A stretch of DNA of 64,000 bases from Halopseudomonas sp002296055 (GCF_050876985.1 NZ_JBPAPP010000001.1); one strand, 5' to 3'. Shown: positions 1 to 8,336, counted from the first letter of the stretch. The notes: generated from the sequence alone by a model not told the origin. Numbers and translations are program-made.

Positions 1-390
1 TTGTTGGCAGAGGTGGGCGGCATGGCCGTCAACGTGGCGGTCACGGCTCAACGCCGGGGCAAGGTGCGAGTCTCTGGCCCATTGAATCTGGTGTTTGATG
101 ACCTGGCGAGTAATACCCCCGAACAGCTGAACTTCATGGTTGCCTACGCGGTAGATGGCACGCCGGTACCGCAAGCCGGTTACCAGGCGCGCCAGGTGCC
201 TGAGCAGAAAGTGCTGAGCCTGGATTACGACGCTGCGCAGCACAGCGTGGAATCGGCTTGGCGAGCGTTGTACAGTGCGGCCTATACTCAAGGCTTGAAA
301 CCTGCTCAAAGCGGATATGTCGTAATTGATAACCGCGGCGCTCGTCGTATCAGCTACCAGTTGGTGGTCAGCGACCAATACGAGGAATGA
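1..390 (+). CDS. GyrI-like effector-binding domain protein (5' partial)
   Basis: The reading frame is open from the window edge, and its first codon here is a TTG, so the true start is probably upstream. The visible 129 residues hold a pattern like GyrI/BacR-type small-molecule-binding domains: a strand ending in YQARQVPEQKVLSL, a helix with SAWRALYSAAYTQGLKPA, and a closing strand before YVVIDN. Such domains bind small amphipathic ligands, either alone or fused to a DNA-binding or SRPBCC part. The missing N-terminus would decide which. No membrane segment is visible. The assignment rests on pattern only. Confidence 0.45.
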   Translation: MLAEVGGMAVNVAVTAQRRGKVRVSGPLNLVFDDLASNTPEQLNFMVAYAVDGTPVPQAGYQARQVPEQKVLSLDYDAAQHSVESAWRALYSAAYTQGLKPAQSGYVVIDNRGARRISYQLVVSDQYEE

Positions 391-469
391 GCAGCTGAGG
401 TGTGTTGAGGATTCGTCTGTGCGCTGCCAGTCAGCGTGCGGTCGAATCGTCAGCAAATGCCAGGATCAC

Positions 470-500
470 AAGCCCGGTTTGCACGTGCCGGGCCTTTGTT
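470..500 (+). terminator. Possible weak intrinsic terminator
   Basis: GCCCGG (472-477) and CCGGGC (488-493) form a 6-bp stem with a 10-nt loop, followed by CTTTGTT. It lies 80 nt after the upstream partial gene and just before the next ribosome binding site. The T-run is short, so termination would be inefficient. Confidence 0.3.
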
Positions 501-515
501 ATAAAGGATGTTTGA

Positions 516-2042
516 ATGCTGCGAACTCTGCTTCTGGTCGGTGCGGCCAGCGTGATGGTCGGCTGTGCGACAGCGGGCATGACTCACTCCGAGTTGCCGA
601 CGTACTACCTGCCCAGCGACCCGTCTACCAAGCTCAGCCAGTACGTGGCAAAGCAACGGCCTGCCGATGACAGCGTGTCCGGCTTTGTTCTGCTGCATGA
701 CGGCGCCGATGCCTTGGCGGCACGCATCAAACTGATCGAAATGGCTGAGAAGAGCCTCGACATCCAGTACTACATCTTCAACACCGATACGACGGGTGGG
801 CTGGTGACCGAGCACCTGCTCAAGGCCGCCGACCGTGGTGTCCGGGTACGCCTGCTGCTCGATGACGTTGGCGCGGGCCTTGAAGACTTCAAGGTCTCGA
901 CCATCGATCGCCATCCCAATATTGAAGTGCGTTTGTACAACCCGCTCAGCCTGCGCAACGAGTGGTTGAAGATGTTCAGCAAGTTGGGTGAGTTTGGACG
1001 CATCAATTATCGGATGCACAACAAACTGATCGTTGCTGACAACCAGGCGTTCATTACCGGTGGACGCAACATTGGCGATGAGTATTTCGCCCTGAGTGAT
1101 ATCGACTTCCAGGATGTCGATGTGCTGGGGATCGGGCCGATCAGCCATGACGCCTCAGACAGTTTCGACAACTTCTGGAATAGCGGCATCGCGATTCCTA
1201 TCAGCGTCATGGCTGACGAGTCCAGTGCCGAGGAGCTGAGCGGCATGCGCGCGCGGCTTGGCTCAAGTACCCGCGCCGCCGAGCGCAATCCGTACGTGCA
1301 GGCCGTGGAACAATCGACCTTCCTGACCGGTATGAACAGCGAAACGCTGGATTGGCACTGGGGTAAGGCCACATGGTTTTATGATGACCCCTCCAAGTCT
1401 GACCCGCACGGCGATGGCAACCAGGTCGCCTTTCTCGGCCGGGCATTGGTCGAGCCAATCAAGCAGGCAGAGGAGGAGTTGTTGCTGACCTCCGCCTACT
1501 TTGTGCCACGTGATGCTGGTGAGCGTTTGCTGCTTGGCCTGGTCGAACGAGGTGTGGACGTCTCGGTACTCACCAACTCACTGGCCACCACCGACGTTTT
1601 GGCAGTGCACAGCGGTTATGCCAAGTCTCGCGAACCGTTGCTTGAGGGTGGGGTGAATATGTGGGAGCTGCGGCCGATTGCTGGCCAGCAGGAGCGTGCA
1701 AGCCCCTTCCTGGGCGAATCGCTGGCCAGTCTGCACGCCAAGACCTTTGTGTTTGATCGCAAGTCAGCCTTTATTGGTTCGGTCAACCTGGACCCGCGCT
1801 CCATCAAGCTGAATACCGAGGTTGGAGTGCTGATCGAAAACGAGGCTTTAGCGCAGGAGATGGTAGAGCTGTTCGAGCGCTGGACCTCTGAGGATTACGC
1901 CTTTGCCCTGAGCCTGAATGATGACGGCAGTATGCGCTGGAGCGCCGAGGGTGAGACGTGGGAGAGCGAGCCTGACGTCAGTCGTTTTCGCCGGTTCATG
2001 AGCTGGACGCTGGGGTGGTTGCCGATTGCCGGCCAGCTGTAA
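516..2042 (+). CDS. Phospholipase D-family cardiolipin synthase (ClsC-like) lipoprotein
   Basis: A 508-residue protein with two HKD motifs: His168-Asn-Lys170 with Asp175, followed by GGRNIGDEYF, and His407-Ala-Lys409 with Asp414, followed by GSVNLDPRS. This is the layout of bacterial PLD-type phosphatidyltransferases, which join phosphatidylglycerol and a second phospholipid to make cardiolipin. The N-terminus MLRTLLLVGAASVMVGC is a lipoprotein signal with Cys17 as the lipid site, so it should act at the periplasmic face of a membrane. The length and domain order fit ClsC-type enzymes better than ClsA, which has N-terminal transmembrane helices. The ATG at 516 follows AAAGGA at 503-508. A second cardiolipin synthase lies on the opposite strand 480 bp further on. 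Confidence 0.85.
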   Translation: MLRTLLLVGAASVMVGCATAGMTHSELPTYYLPSDPSTKLSQYVAKQRPADDSVSGFVLLHDGADALAARIKLIEMAEKSLDIQYYIFNTDTTGGLVTEHLLKAADRGVRVRLLLDDVGAGLEDFKVSTIDRHPNIEVRLYNPLSLRNEWLKMFSKLGEFGRINYRMHNKLIVADNQAFITGGRNIGDEYFALSDIDFQDVDVLGIGPISHDASDSFDNFWNSGIAIPISVMADESSAEELSGMRARLGSSTRAAERNPYVQAVEQSTFLTGMNSETLDWHWGKATWFYDDPSKSDPHGDGNQVAFLGRALVEPIKQAEEELLLTSAYFVPRDAGERLLLGLVERGVDVSVLTNSLATTDVLAVHSGYAKSREPLLEGGVNMWELRPIAGQQERASPFLGESLASLHAKTFVFDRKSAFIGSVNLDPRSIKLNTEVGVLIENEALAQEMVELFERWTSEDYAFALSLNDDGSMRWSAEGETWESEPDVSRFRRFMSWTLGWLPIAGQL

Positions 2043-2060
2043 CGCTGGCCGACTCGAGGC

Positions 2061-2420
2061 TCAGGCGCGCCAGCCGGACAGCGCCTCAAGGTAAACCCGT
2101 GCGTGGCGCTGCACTGCGTCTGGGTCACCCAGCTCGATGGCCTGGTGCAGCGACTCCAGCGGCTCGGCCACCCGGACCCAGGCACCGCCCAGGGCCAGCA
2201 GGTCGCTTTCTAGCTGGTAGCTCAGTTCTTCGAGTTGAGTGAGGGCCTGTTGGTCCACCGGCTGCTGCAGCATTTGCTCCAGTACGCGGCTGTGGTCATG
2301 CAGCTGTAGCACAGCACTTTGGCGGGGCAACAGGCTCTGGGTGGTGGAGTGTTGAGTTGCCAGAATGGCAGGGCTCATCATGCTGACGGTCAAGCTGACG
2401 GGGACCAGATAGACTTTCAT
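2061..2420 (-). CDS. Small exported protein of unknown function
   Basis: A 119-residue protein starting MKVYLVPVSLTVSMMSPAIL, a clear Sec signal peptide with likely cleavage near Ala-Thr-Gln. The mature part is predicted to be all-helical, with heptad-like leucines (QALTQLEELSYQLESDLLAL), and contains no cysteines. I do not recognise the family with certainty; Pseudomonas genomes carry small helical exported proteins of this type. The ATG at 2420 is preferred over longer upstream frames because it begins exactly at the signal peptide and follows a GAGAG ribosome-binding-like stretch. It converges with the ClsC-like gene and lies 105 nt downstream of the second cardiolipin synthase on the same strand. 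Confidence 0.6.
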   Translation of the reverse strand: MKVYLVPVSLTVSMMSPAILATQHSTTQSLLPRQSAVLQLHDHSRVLEQMLQQPVDQQALTQLEELSYQLESDLLALGGAWVRVAEPLESLHQAIELGDPDAVQRHARVYLEALSGWRA

Positions 2421-2525
2421 TGCACTCTCGCAAACGATAATCAAACTCATTTGAGTGTAGCTATCGTGTCGGTGAATGCAAGCCCTTTCTTTTTGTAATG
2501 ACAAACGGCAAATGTACTCTGCTGG

Positions 2526-3968
2526 TTACAGCAAAGGGCTCAAAAAGAACATGCCGCGCTCGAGCACCCGCGCAGCGCGAGAGCGCTGTTTCCAGCGCTC
2601 CAGCTCTAGTGGGGTGCTATCGCGAAGGTAGCCATCAAGCAGCCCGCGAATGCTGGCACAGCCCTCTGGTGAGAACAGTGCCAGGGTCAGTTCAAAATTG
2701 AGCTGCAGGCTGCGGATATCCAGGTTTACGCTGCCGACCAGCGCAAGCTGATCGTCCATCAGCATGGCTTTGGTATGCAGCAGGCCGCCGGCGAACAGGT
2801 AGATCTCGCCACCAGATTCGAGCAGCCGCTCAAAGTACGCGCGGCTGGCCCAGCTCACCATGCGCGAGTCATTCCGCTGGGGCACCAGTACACGGACGCG
2901 GACACCGCGCCGCGCCGCTTGGCACAGCGCGTCAAAGATGGCTTCTGATGGTACGAAGTAGGGCGTGCTGATGGTGATGCTGTCGTTGGCGCGATAGATG
3001 CTGGAGAGCACCCCCTGACCGATCAGGTCTTCCCCGGTGCCCGGCCCCGACGGCAACACCGAGAGCCAGTTATCGCAGGCCGGCGGGTTCTCCGGCGCAG
3101 GCGCGAGCCGCCGAAGGCCGGTTTCAAGCTCCCAGTCCCACGCGAAGACCTTGTTCAACCCATGGGCTGCTGGTCCTTCCACGCGCAGCATGACATCGAT
3201 CCACTGACCTACCTTGGCTTCCTTCTTGAAGTAGCGGGGGTCGGCAATGTTCATGGAGCCGCTATAGGCAACCTTGCCGTCAATGACGACCAGCTTGCGG
3301 TGCAGGCGCAGGTCGATACGCTGTGCCAGCGCCCGCAGCAAGCGCACCGGCAGTGCTGGCACCACTTCGATACCCGCATCAATCAGGCGTTTGCGCCAGG
3401 GAGAGCGGAAAAACGGACGGCTACCGGCGTGGTCGATCAGCAGAGATACTTTGACGCCACGCGCCGCGGCGGCAATCAGTGCTTCGGACAGGGTGTCTAC
3501 CCGGCCACCGGGAAACCAGATGTAGGTTTCCAGGTGAATGCTCTGTTGCGCGCTGGCGACATCTTGGCACAACCGAGTGAAAATCTGTTCAGGGTTGTCC
3601 AGGAGTTCCAATTGTTGATAGCCCAGCGCTCCTTGTCCCAGGCGCTGCTGCAGCATTTGGTGAATACCCTGCACCAGAGAGCCGCGAGGCAGCGAGCCAA
3701 CAGGGGCGTGAAAGTCCTCTGCGATGCTGTCGAGAAAGGGCTCTACCATGGCTTCGGCACGTCGAGCGCGCTGACGGCCAAGGTTCAACTCGCCCAGCAT
3801 CAGGTAAAGGGCGGCGCCGAGCACCGGCAGAATATAGATAACCAGCAGCCAGGACAGGGTGACACTAACAGGCGTGCGTTTGGCCAGCACACGTAAGGTG
3901 ACCGCCGCAGTAAAAAGCCAGTAGAGTACGAGCAGGGCGATGCCCAGGATGTGTTCGAAATAGTCCAT
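2526..3968 (-). CDS. clsA: Cardiolipin synthase A (PLD family)
   Basis: Joins two phosphatidylglycerol molecules into cardiolipin at the inner membrane. Two N-terminal transmembrane helices (ILGIALLVLYWLFTAAVTL and a second with LLVIYILPVLGAALYLML) precede two PLD domains. Each has a complete HKD motif: H-R-K-L-V-V-I-D followed by GSMNI near residue 225, and H-T-K-A-M-L-M-D followed by GSVNLD near residue 400. The two helices plus two HKD domains and about 480 residues match ClsA. The start at 3968 (MDYFEHILG) places the first helix at the N-terminus; an ATG at 4004 would add 12 residues, and neither has a strong ribosome binding site. It diverges from the channel gene with less than 100 bp between them. 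Confidence 0.88.
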   Translation of the reverse strand: MDYFEHILGIALLVLYWLFTAAVTLRVLAKRTPVSVTLSWLLVIYILPVLGAALYLMLGELNLGRQRARRAEAMVEPFLDSIAEDFHAPVGSLPRGSLVQGIHQMLQQRLGQGALGYQQLELLDNPEQIFTRLCQDVASAQQSIHLETYIWFPGGRVDTLSEALIAAAARGVKVSLLIDHAGSRPFFRSPWRKRLIDAGIEVVPALPVRLLRALAQRIDLRLHRKLVVIDGKVAYSGSMNIADPRYFKKEAKVGQWIDVMLRVEGPAAHGLNKVFAWDWELETGLRRLAPAPENPPACDNWLSVLPSGPGTGEDLIGQGVLSSIYRANDSITISTPYFVPSEAIFDALCQAARRGVRVRVLVPQRNDSRMVSWASRAYFERLLESGGEIYLFAGGLLHTKAMLMDDQLALVGSVNLDIRSLQLNFELTLALFSPEGCASIRGLLDGYLRDSTPLELERWKQRSRAARVLERGMFFLSPLL

Positions 3969-4058
3969 GAGAGTGAACAGAACGGCGCCGGCTGAGTCGA
4001 ACACGCAATCTAGCAGGAAATCCCACCGTTAAGAAATCGCCAGCGAGACCCAAACCCC

Positions 4059-6008
4059 ATGTTGCCATTTTCCTTCGTTGATCGACTGCGTTATCTGGTC
4101 GAGCGCCAGTTCATCAAAGGCGCGCATTATCAGTTGCTGGTGGTCGCCGCCTTCATTGCGTTGATCTCGCTGGTCGGCGGTTGGCTGGTGTGGCCCAGCA
4201 GCGGCGAGGGTACGCTGGCTGACTCGGTCTGGTGGGCGTTTTTGCGACTGACCGACCCGGGTTACCTGGGCGATGACGAGGGCACCTGGCGGCGCATTGT
4301 ATCCACCGTCCTGACGTTGAGCGGGTACGTTGTCTTTCTTGGTGCCCTGGTCGCCATTATGACCCGTTGGTTGATCGCGATGATGGTCAAACTGGAACAG
4401 GGGCTTACCCCGGTTACCGTGACCGACCACATTGTGATTCTGGGCTGGACCAACCGCACCATCCCGCTGGTACAGGAAATTCTCGACGTGAACGGCGGCA
4501 TCCAGCGCCTGCTGAAAGCGCGCCTGACCAAGCGCCTGCGGCTGGTGATCCTGGCCGAAGAGGTGACTGCAGAGCACGTGCATGAGTTGCGCGCCATTCC
4601 CCTGATTCGGCGCAACATGAGCAACATTATTCTGCGCTCCGGCACGGCTCTGCAGCCTGAAGACCTGGATCGCGCCGCCTGCCTGCAAGCCGCAGTTGTG
4701 TTGATTCCGGGGCGCATGCAAACCGCCGGTGGCCTGGTCAGCAGCGATGTGGAAACCATCAAGGCCCTGTTGACGCTACAGGCGCAGGCCCAGCAGCGGG
4801 GCGTTACACCCCCTTACGTCGTGGCAGAAGTGGATGACCGCCGCAAGCTAACCGTTATGCAGCGCGCCTATTCCGGCCCGTTGGAGGTGCTGGCCAGTGA
4901 CGCACTGGTCAGCCGTTTGTTTGCCCAGTCAATCATCCATCCAGGGCTGCCAGAGCTGTTTGGCGAAGTGCTGACGGTGTACGACGGCAACGAGTTCTAC
5001 ATCCGCTCGACCGATAACTGCGTGGGCATGACGCTGGCCGATATTGGTAGCCGCGCGCCGGAGGCGATTGTCTGTGGCCTGATGCGGCCCGATGGTGGCA
5101 GCTGGCAGACCTGGCTCAACGCGCCAAGCGACGAGGTCATCCAGGCCGGTGACAAGGTCGTCATGCTGGCTCGGGACTATGCCCATGCCGAACCGCTGGC
5201 GGAGTCCAGCACCCCCTTGCGCCCGCTGCAACGCCCGGCGGTCAGCCCGCAGCGCCAAACAGGTGGTTTGAAGCGGTTGCTGATTCTTGGCTGGAGCCGA
5301 CGCGTGCCCGCCTTGATTCATGAGTTGTCCGGCTACGGCGACTTTCGGTTTGATGTGCACATGGTGTCGGTGCTCGACCCGGCAGAGCGCATAGCCGCTA
5401 TACAGGCCTACAGCCCGGATACTGGCCGAGTGGAGTGTCATCACGTGCAGGCTGACTATATGGTGGAAGGGGCCCTGCGCGGCCTGATAGAGCAGCGGTT
5501 CGACTCTATCTTGCTGATCTCGTCAGATCGATTGGAGTCCGGCGAAGAGGCTGACGCCCGCGCCATGGTCGGTTATCTGATTGTTGACGAGCTGCTGCGC
5601 GAACGTACCCAGCGCCCGCAATTGCTGCTGGAATTGAGTGACCCTGCCAACGAAGCGCTAGTGGTGCGCAAACGCGGAGAAACCATTGTTGGGCCAACCA
5701 TTCTTAGCCACCTGATGGCGCAGATAGCCCAGCGGCGTGAGCTGGGACTGATGTTTGAGCACCTGCTCACAACCGGTGGCCCCGAGCTGGTCTTCCGGGA
5801 CGTGCAGGATTACCCGATGCAGAGTGTTACGACCTTTGCGGATCTTGAGGCGGTGATCGCACTGCAAGGCGACACCGCACTGGGGATTTACCGGGCCAAG
5901 GCTGATACCGAAGGCCGGCGCCTGCAGCTCAACCCTGCACGGGACAAGCCGCTGCGCCTGGGCGAGGGCGACCAGTTGGTGGTGCTGGCAACCTTGGAAA
6001 GCGACTGA
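4059..6008 (+). CDS. CASTOR/POLLUX-type ion channel with two RCK/TrkA-N domains
   Basis: A 649-residue membrane channel. Two or three N-terminal hydrophobic segments (LLVVAAFIALISLVGGWLVW and VSTVLTLSGYVVFLGALVAI) flank a pore loop reading LRLTDPGYLGDDEG. The filter is acidic and lacks the TVGYG of potassium channels, as in plant CASTOR/POLLUX cation channels. Two cytoplasmic nucleotide-binding folds follow: HIVILGWTNRTIPLVQEI near residue 125 and RLLILGWSRRVPALIHEL near residue 405, each followed by TrkA-C-like segments. The family probably gates cation flow in response to a ligand such as calcium. It sits between two cardiolipin synthase genes and converges with tusE (6-nt gap). Ion selectivity cannot be read from sequence. 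Confidence 0.8.
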   Translation: MLPFSFVDRLRYLVERQFIKGAHYQLLVVAAFIALISLVGGWLVWPSSGEGTLADSVWWAFLRLTDPGYLGDDEGTWRRIVSTVLTLSGYVVFLGALVAIMTRWLIAMMVKLEQGLTPVTVTDHIVILGWTNRTIPLVQEILDVNGGIQRLLKARLTKRLRLVILAEEVTAEHVHELRAIPLIRRNMSNIILRSGTALQPEDLDRAACLQAAVVLIPGRMQTAGGLVSSDVETIKALLTLQAQAQQRGVTPPYVVAEVDDRRKLTVMQRAYSGPLEVLASDALVSRLFAQSIIHPGLPELFGEVLTVYDGNEFYIRSTDNCVGMTLADIGSRAPEAIVCGLMRPDGGSWQTWLNAPSDEVIQAGDKVVMLARDYAHAEPLAESSTPLRPLQRPAVSPQRQTGGLKRLLILGWSRRVPALIHELSGYGDFRFDVHMVSVLDPAERIAAIQAYSPDTGRVECHHVQADYMVEGALRGLIEQRFDSILLISSDRLESGEEADARAMVGYLIVDELLRERTQRPQLLLELSDPANEALVVRKRGETIVGPTILSHLMAQIAQRRELGLMFEHLLTTGGPELVFRDVQDYPMQSVTTFADLEAVIALQGDTALGIYRAKADTEGRRLQLNPARDKPLRLGEGDQLVVLATLESD

Positions 6009-6014
6009 GCAGCT

Positions 6015-6341
6015 TTACAGGCAGTTGTCGGGCTTGGGCAAGCCCGCCAGCTTGCTGCCCAATTTGGCCGGGCTGCCCGGAAACAGCCCGAGCAGATACA
6101 TACTAGTGCCCTTGTCCTTGCCCAACTGCTGTCCAACGTACTTCACCAAAGGGCGCATGGCAGGGGAGAGCTGGTAGGTCTGATAGAAGCTGCGTAGCAG
6201 ATGAATGACCTCCATGTGCGCGGGTGTCAACTCGATGCCCTCGCGACGCGCCAGCTCTGCTGCAACGGCTTCGCTCCAGTCATCCAGAGACTGCAGAAAA
6301 CCTTCCTTGTCCAACGCGATGGCGCGCCCGTTTACTTGCAT
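6015..6341 (-). CDS. tusE: Sulfur relay protein TusE / DsrC family
   Basis: A 108-residue DsrC-fold protein. In the tRNA 2-thiouridine pathway TusE takes persulfide sulfur from the TusBCD complex and passes it to MnmA. The conserved penultimate cysteine is present in the ending LPKPDNCL (Cys107), with the usual helix SFYQTYQLSPAMRPLVKYV and the loop GTSMYLLGLFPGSP. The start at 6341 (MQVNGRAIALDKEGF) follows GGTGAG at a good distance and keeps the family N-terminus; a longer frame would overlap tusB. It is the last gene of tusD-tusC-tusB-tusE, in the usual order. Confidence 0.92.
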   Translation of the reverse strand: MQVNGRAIALDKEGFLQSLDDWSEAVAAELARREGIELTPAHMEVIHLLRSFYQTYQLSPAMRPLVKYVGQQLGKDKGTSMYLLGLFPGSPAKLGSKLAGLPKPDNCL

Positions 6342-6349
6342 TGACTGAC

Positions 6350-6661
6350 TCACCAACTGAGCACCTTGTCGTGACTGATGCACAGCTCGACCATCTGCGC
6401 GTAGTCGATGAGCATCACTCTGCGCGGCAAATCATCGATTGGCAGGCCGCGGGCCTGGATATCACTTTCCAGCGCGTAGAGGCCAACACTGCCCGGTAAC
6501 AGCTGCATGGCGTTGGCTGAGCTGGTGCGCGGTAGTAGGGCATAGACTGCATCCTCGATCAGCAACAGCCCCTGATGGGGCCCCATAACACGCAGGCTGC
6601 TGGCGAAGTGCGTATCGTCCTGTGGCGCGTGACGCAAGATATGCAGCATTGTCGTGCTCAT
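6350..6661 (-). CDS. tusB: Sulfur relay protein TusB / DsrH family
   Basis: A 103-residue protein beginning MSTTMLHILRHAPQDD, the standard TusB N-terminus. TusB is the small structural subunit of the TusBCD hexamer, which receives sulfur from TusA during 2-thiouridine synthesis in tRNA. The stretch GLLLIEDAVYALLP matches the family core. Its ATG overlaps the tusC stop codon (ATGA, 6658-6661), which implies translational coupling. The gap to tusE is 8 nt. Confidence 0.9.
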   Translation of the reverse strand: MSTTMLHILRHAPQDDTHFASSLRVMGPHQGLLLIEDAVYALLPRTSSANAMQLLPGSVGLYALESDIQARGLPIDDLPRRVMLIDYAQMVELCISHDKVLSW

Positions 6662-7023
6662 AGCGTCACCACCTGATCATGATGGTCCAGCAGGCTTGCG
6701 ATCTCCGCGCCGTCTACCGCCTTGGCGGTCAGCAGAAAACGACCGGGTTGCAGCCCGCGCTCCCCCAACGAGTGATGGCAGACGTAGATATCCTCAACGC
6801 CGAACATCGGCAGGGCCTGCAGGTTGGCGGCCAGCGGTTTCTGTTCAATCAGTGCCGATTCCTGCCCAGGCAACAACTGCAACACCCCTGCATCCATAAA
6901 CAGCATGCTGACGGGGACACCAAAAGCAGCAGCAGCCAAGGCCAGGTCCAACGCTTCGCGCGCCGCGACGGCAGTAGGAGGCTGGCGGCTGATGACCAGC
7001 AGACTTTTTAGTTCAGGTACCAA
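6658..7023 (-). CDS. tusC: Sulfur relay protein TusC / DsrF family
   Basis: A 121-residue TusC subunit with the family pattern KSLLVISRQPP at the N-terminus, then REALDLALAAAAFGVPVSMLFMDAGV. TusC is a structural part of the TusBCD complex and carries no catalytic cysteine at the TusD position. The only in-frame start giving the family N-terminus is a TTG at 7023. It lies inside the end of tusD (11-nt overlap) and is preceded by GGTGA. The alternative start codon may keep expression in step with tusD. Confidence 0.88.
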   Translation of the reverse strand: MVPELKSLLVISRQPPTAVAAREALDLALAAAAFGVPVSMLFMDAGVLQLLPGQESALIEQKPLAANLQALPMFGVEDIYVCHHSLGERGLQPGRFLLTAKAVDGAEIASLLDHHDQVVTL

Positions 7024-7402
7024 AGGTCACCGCCCGGTCTGCGGTTTGCAACGCATCGACCCATTGTCCCAATCCGGATAGCGCCCAGGGCTCTCCCGTG
7101 TTTGCGGCTGGCCGCTCCCAGCGGTCTGCCTCTGCCTCGTTCAACACACCGCGCCGCAGAGCAGCAGCAATGCACACAACGGCGTCTAACTGGTTGTCCT
7201 GAATAAAGGCACGCCAGCGCTGGGCTAGGTCGCATTCATCTTGAGGCTGCACACCCAGCGTAGAGGCCAGATGGACGGCATCACGGTAGAAGAACAGACG
7301 GCTGATCTGGTGTCCGCCCGCCAGCACGGCCTCGGCAAACTTGAGGGCACTACGCGCCGCCGGATCCTGCGGACCAGCCAACAGGGCAATGGCAAACTTC
7401 AT
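7013..7402 (-). CDS. tusD: Sulfur relay sulfurtransferase TusD / DsrE family
   Basis: A 129-residue DsrE-fold protein. It carries the acceptor cysteine of the TusBCD complex, seen here as Cys77 in QLDAVVCIAAALRRGV. Other family signatures are MKFAIALLAGPQDPAARSALKFAEA at the N-terminus and HQISRLFFYRDAVHLA. It receives persulfide from TusA and passes it to TusE. It heads the tusDCBE block but starts only 18 nt after a strong hairpin plus T-run that follows the upstream yccA gene, so transcription of the block either reads through that terminator or begins in a very tight space. Confidence 0.92.
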   Translation of the reverse strand: MKFAIALLAGPQDPAARSALKFAEAVLAGGHQISRLFFYRDAVHLASTLGVQPQDECDLAQRWRAFIQDNQLDAVVCIAAALRRGVLNEAEADRWERPAANTGEPWALSGLGQWVDALQTADRAVTFGT

Positions 7403-7419
7403 GGTGTCGAACTCACAAA

Positions 7420-7449
7420 CGAAAATGGCCCACCAAAAGGTGGGCCATT
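7420..7449 (-). terminator. Strong intrinsic terminator between yccA and tusD
   Basis: On the minus strand AATGGCCCACC and GGTGGGCCATT form a perfect 11-bp stem (7424-7434 with 7439-7449) around a 4-nt loop. The stem A/T bases run into a further TTTT on the minus strand. The element is 22 nt after the yccA stop and 18 nt before the tusD start. The A-tract on the plus side also lets it work weakly in the other direction. Confidence 0.8.
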
Positions 7450-7471
7450 GAGTATAACGCAGCGCTCTCGA

Positions 7472-8143
7472 TCAGTCGTCGCTGAAGATACCCAGCAGTT
7501 GCAGCAGGCTGAGGAACAGGTTGTAGATGGAGACGAACAGGGTAATGGTCGCCATGATGTAGTTGTCTTCACCACCATGGATGATGGCGCTGGTCTGGTA
7601 CAGGATGACTGCAGAGGAGAACAGCACAAAGCCTGCGGAGATAGCCAGTTGCAGGCCGCTCATCTGGATGAAGAAGCTCGCCACAACCGCGCACATCAGC
7701 ACGATACAGCCTGCCATGATAAAGCCCGACAGGAAGCTGAAGTCCTTACGGCTCAGAATGGCGTACGCCGACAGGCCAAAGAACACCAGCGCCGTCATGC
7801 CCAGCGCCATGGCGACCAGCTGACCGCCGTTAGGCAGCGACAGGTAGGCGTTGAGGATCGGGCCCAGGGTGTAACCCAAAAAGCCGGTAAAGGCGAACGT
7901 GCTGACCAGACCCCAGCCCGAGTTACGCAGCTTGGTGGTCAGAAACAGCAGGCCGTAGAAGCCAACCAGGGTGATGATAATGCCGGGGTAGGGCAGGTTC
8001 AGGCTCATGGACACAAAGGCCACGATGGCGCTGAATGCCAGAGTCAGAGCCAGCAGCGAGTAGGTGTTGCGGAACAGCTTGCTGACTTCCGCCTCGCTCA
8101 CGCCGGCGTGTTGAAGGGTAGTGTTGTGTTCCTGCATGTTCAT
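7472..8143 (-). CDS. yccA: Bax inhibitor-1 / YccA family membrane protein
   Basis: A 223-residue protein with about seven hydrophobic helices, such as TYSLLALTLAFSAIVAFVSM, PGIIITLVGFYGLLFLT, GWGLVSTFAFTGFLGYTLGP and YIMATITLFVSIYNLFLSLL. The closing segment, with DNYIMATITLFVSIYNLF and acidic residues, is typical of the TMBIM/YccA family. E. coli YccA binds FtsH and restrains its proteolysis of membrane proteins; other members act as proton-sensitive calcium leak channels. The ATG at 8143 follows AGGAG with 6-nt spacing. The gene lies upstream of tusDCBE and diverges from tRNA-Ser, an arrangement seen in other Pseudomonas genomes. Confidence 0.88.
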   Translation of the reverse strand: MNMQEHNTTLQHAGVSEAEVSKLFRNTYSLLALTLAFSAIVAFVSMSLNLPYPGIIITLVGFYGLLFLTTKLRNSGWGLVSTFAFTGFLGYTLGPILNAYLSLPNGGQLVAMALGMTALVFFGLSAYAILSRKDFSFLSGFIMAGCIVLMCAVVASFFIQMSGLQLAISAGFVLFSSAVILYQTSAIIHGGEDNYIMATITLFVSIYNLFLSLLQLLGIFSDD

Positions 8144-8298
8144 GCACCGCTCCTGTATTGAAAATCGGGATCCTTCAGATACTGCTTGATAATACGGGTT
8201 GATGCTGCCAAATCAAGCGTCCAGGCCGCACTAAGTATTTCCATTCGTGTGCAGCAGCCCAACTTTCAGCTTCAGTAACAACTAGCCAGCGTACCCCA

Positions 8299-8326
8299 TT
8301 GACTCAACAGGGATTTCCGGTACTAT
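8299..8326 (+). promoter_or_regulatory. Predicted sigma-70 promoter of tRNA-Ser
   Basis: TTGACT (8299-8304) and TACTAT (8321-8326) are separated by 16 nt, and the tRNA begins 11 nt later. The spacing and position fit a short-leader stable-RNA promoter; the -10 is imperfect. Confidence 0.5.
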
Positions 8327-8336
8327 TGCCGCCCGT

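Noticed and set aside
450..1148. Long minus-strand open frame opposite the ClsC-like gene
   Set aside because: It is the complement of a gene with two clear HKD motifs; no ribosome binding site and no family pattern.
7241..8161. 306-codon plus-strand frame across tusD and yccA
   Set aside because: It is very rich in Gln, Arg and Gly and runs opposite two recognised genes and across their terminator.
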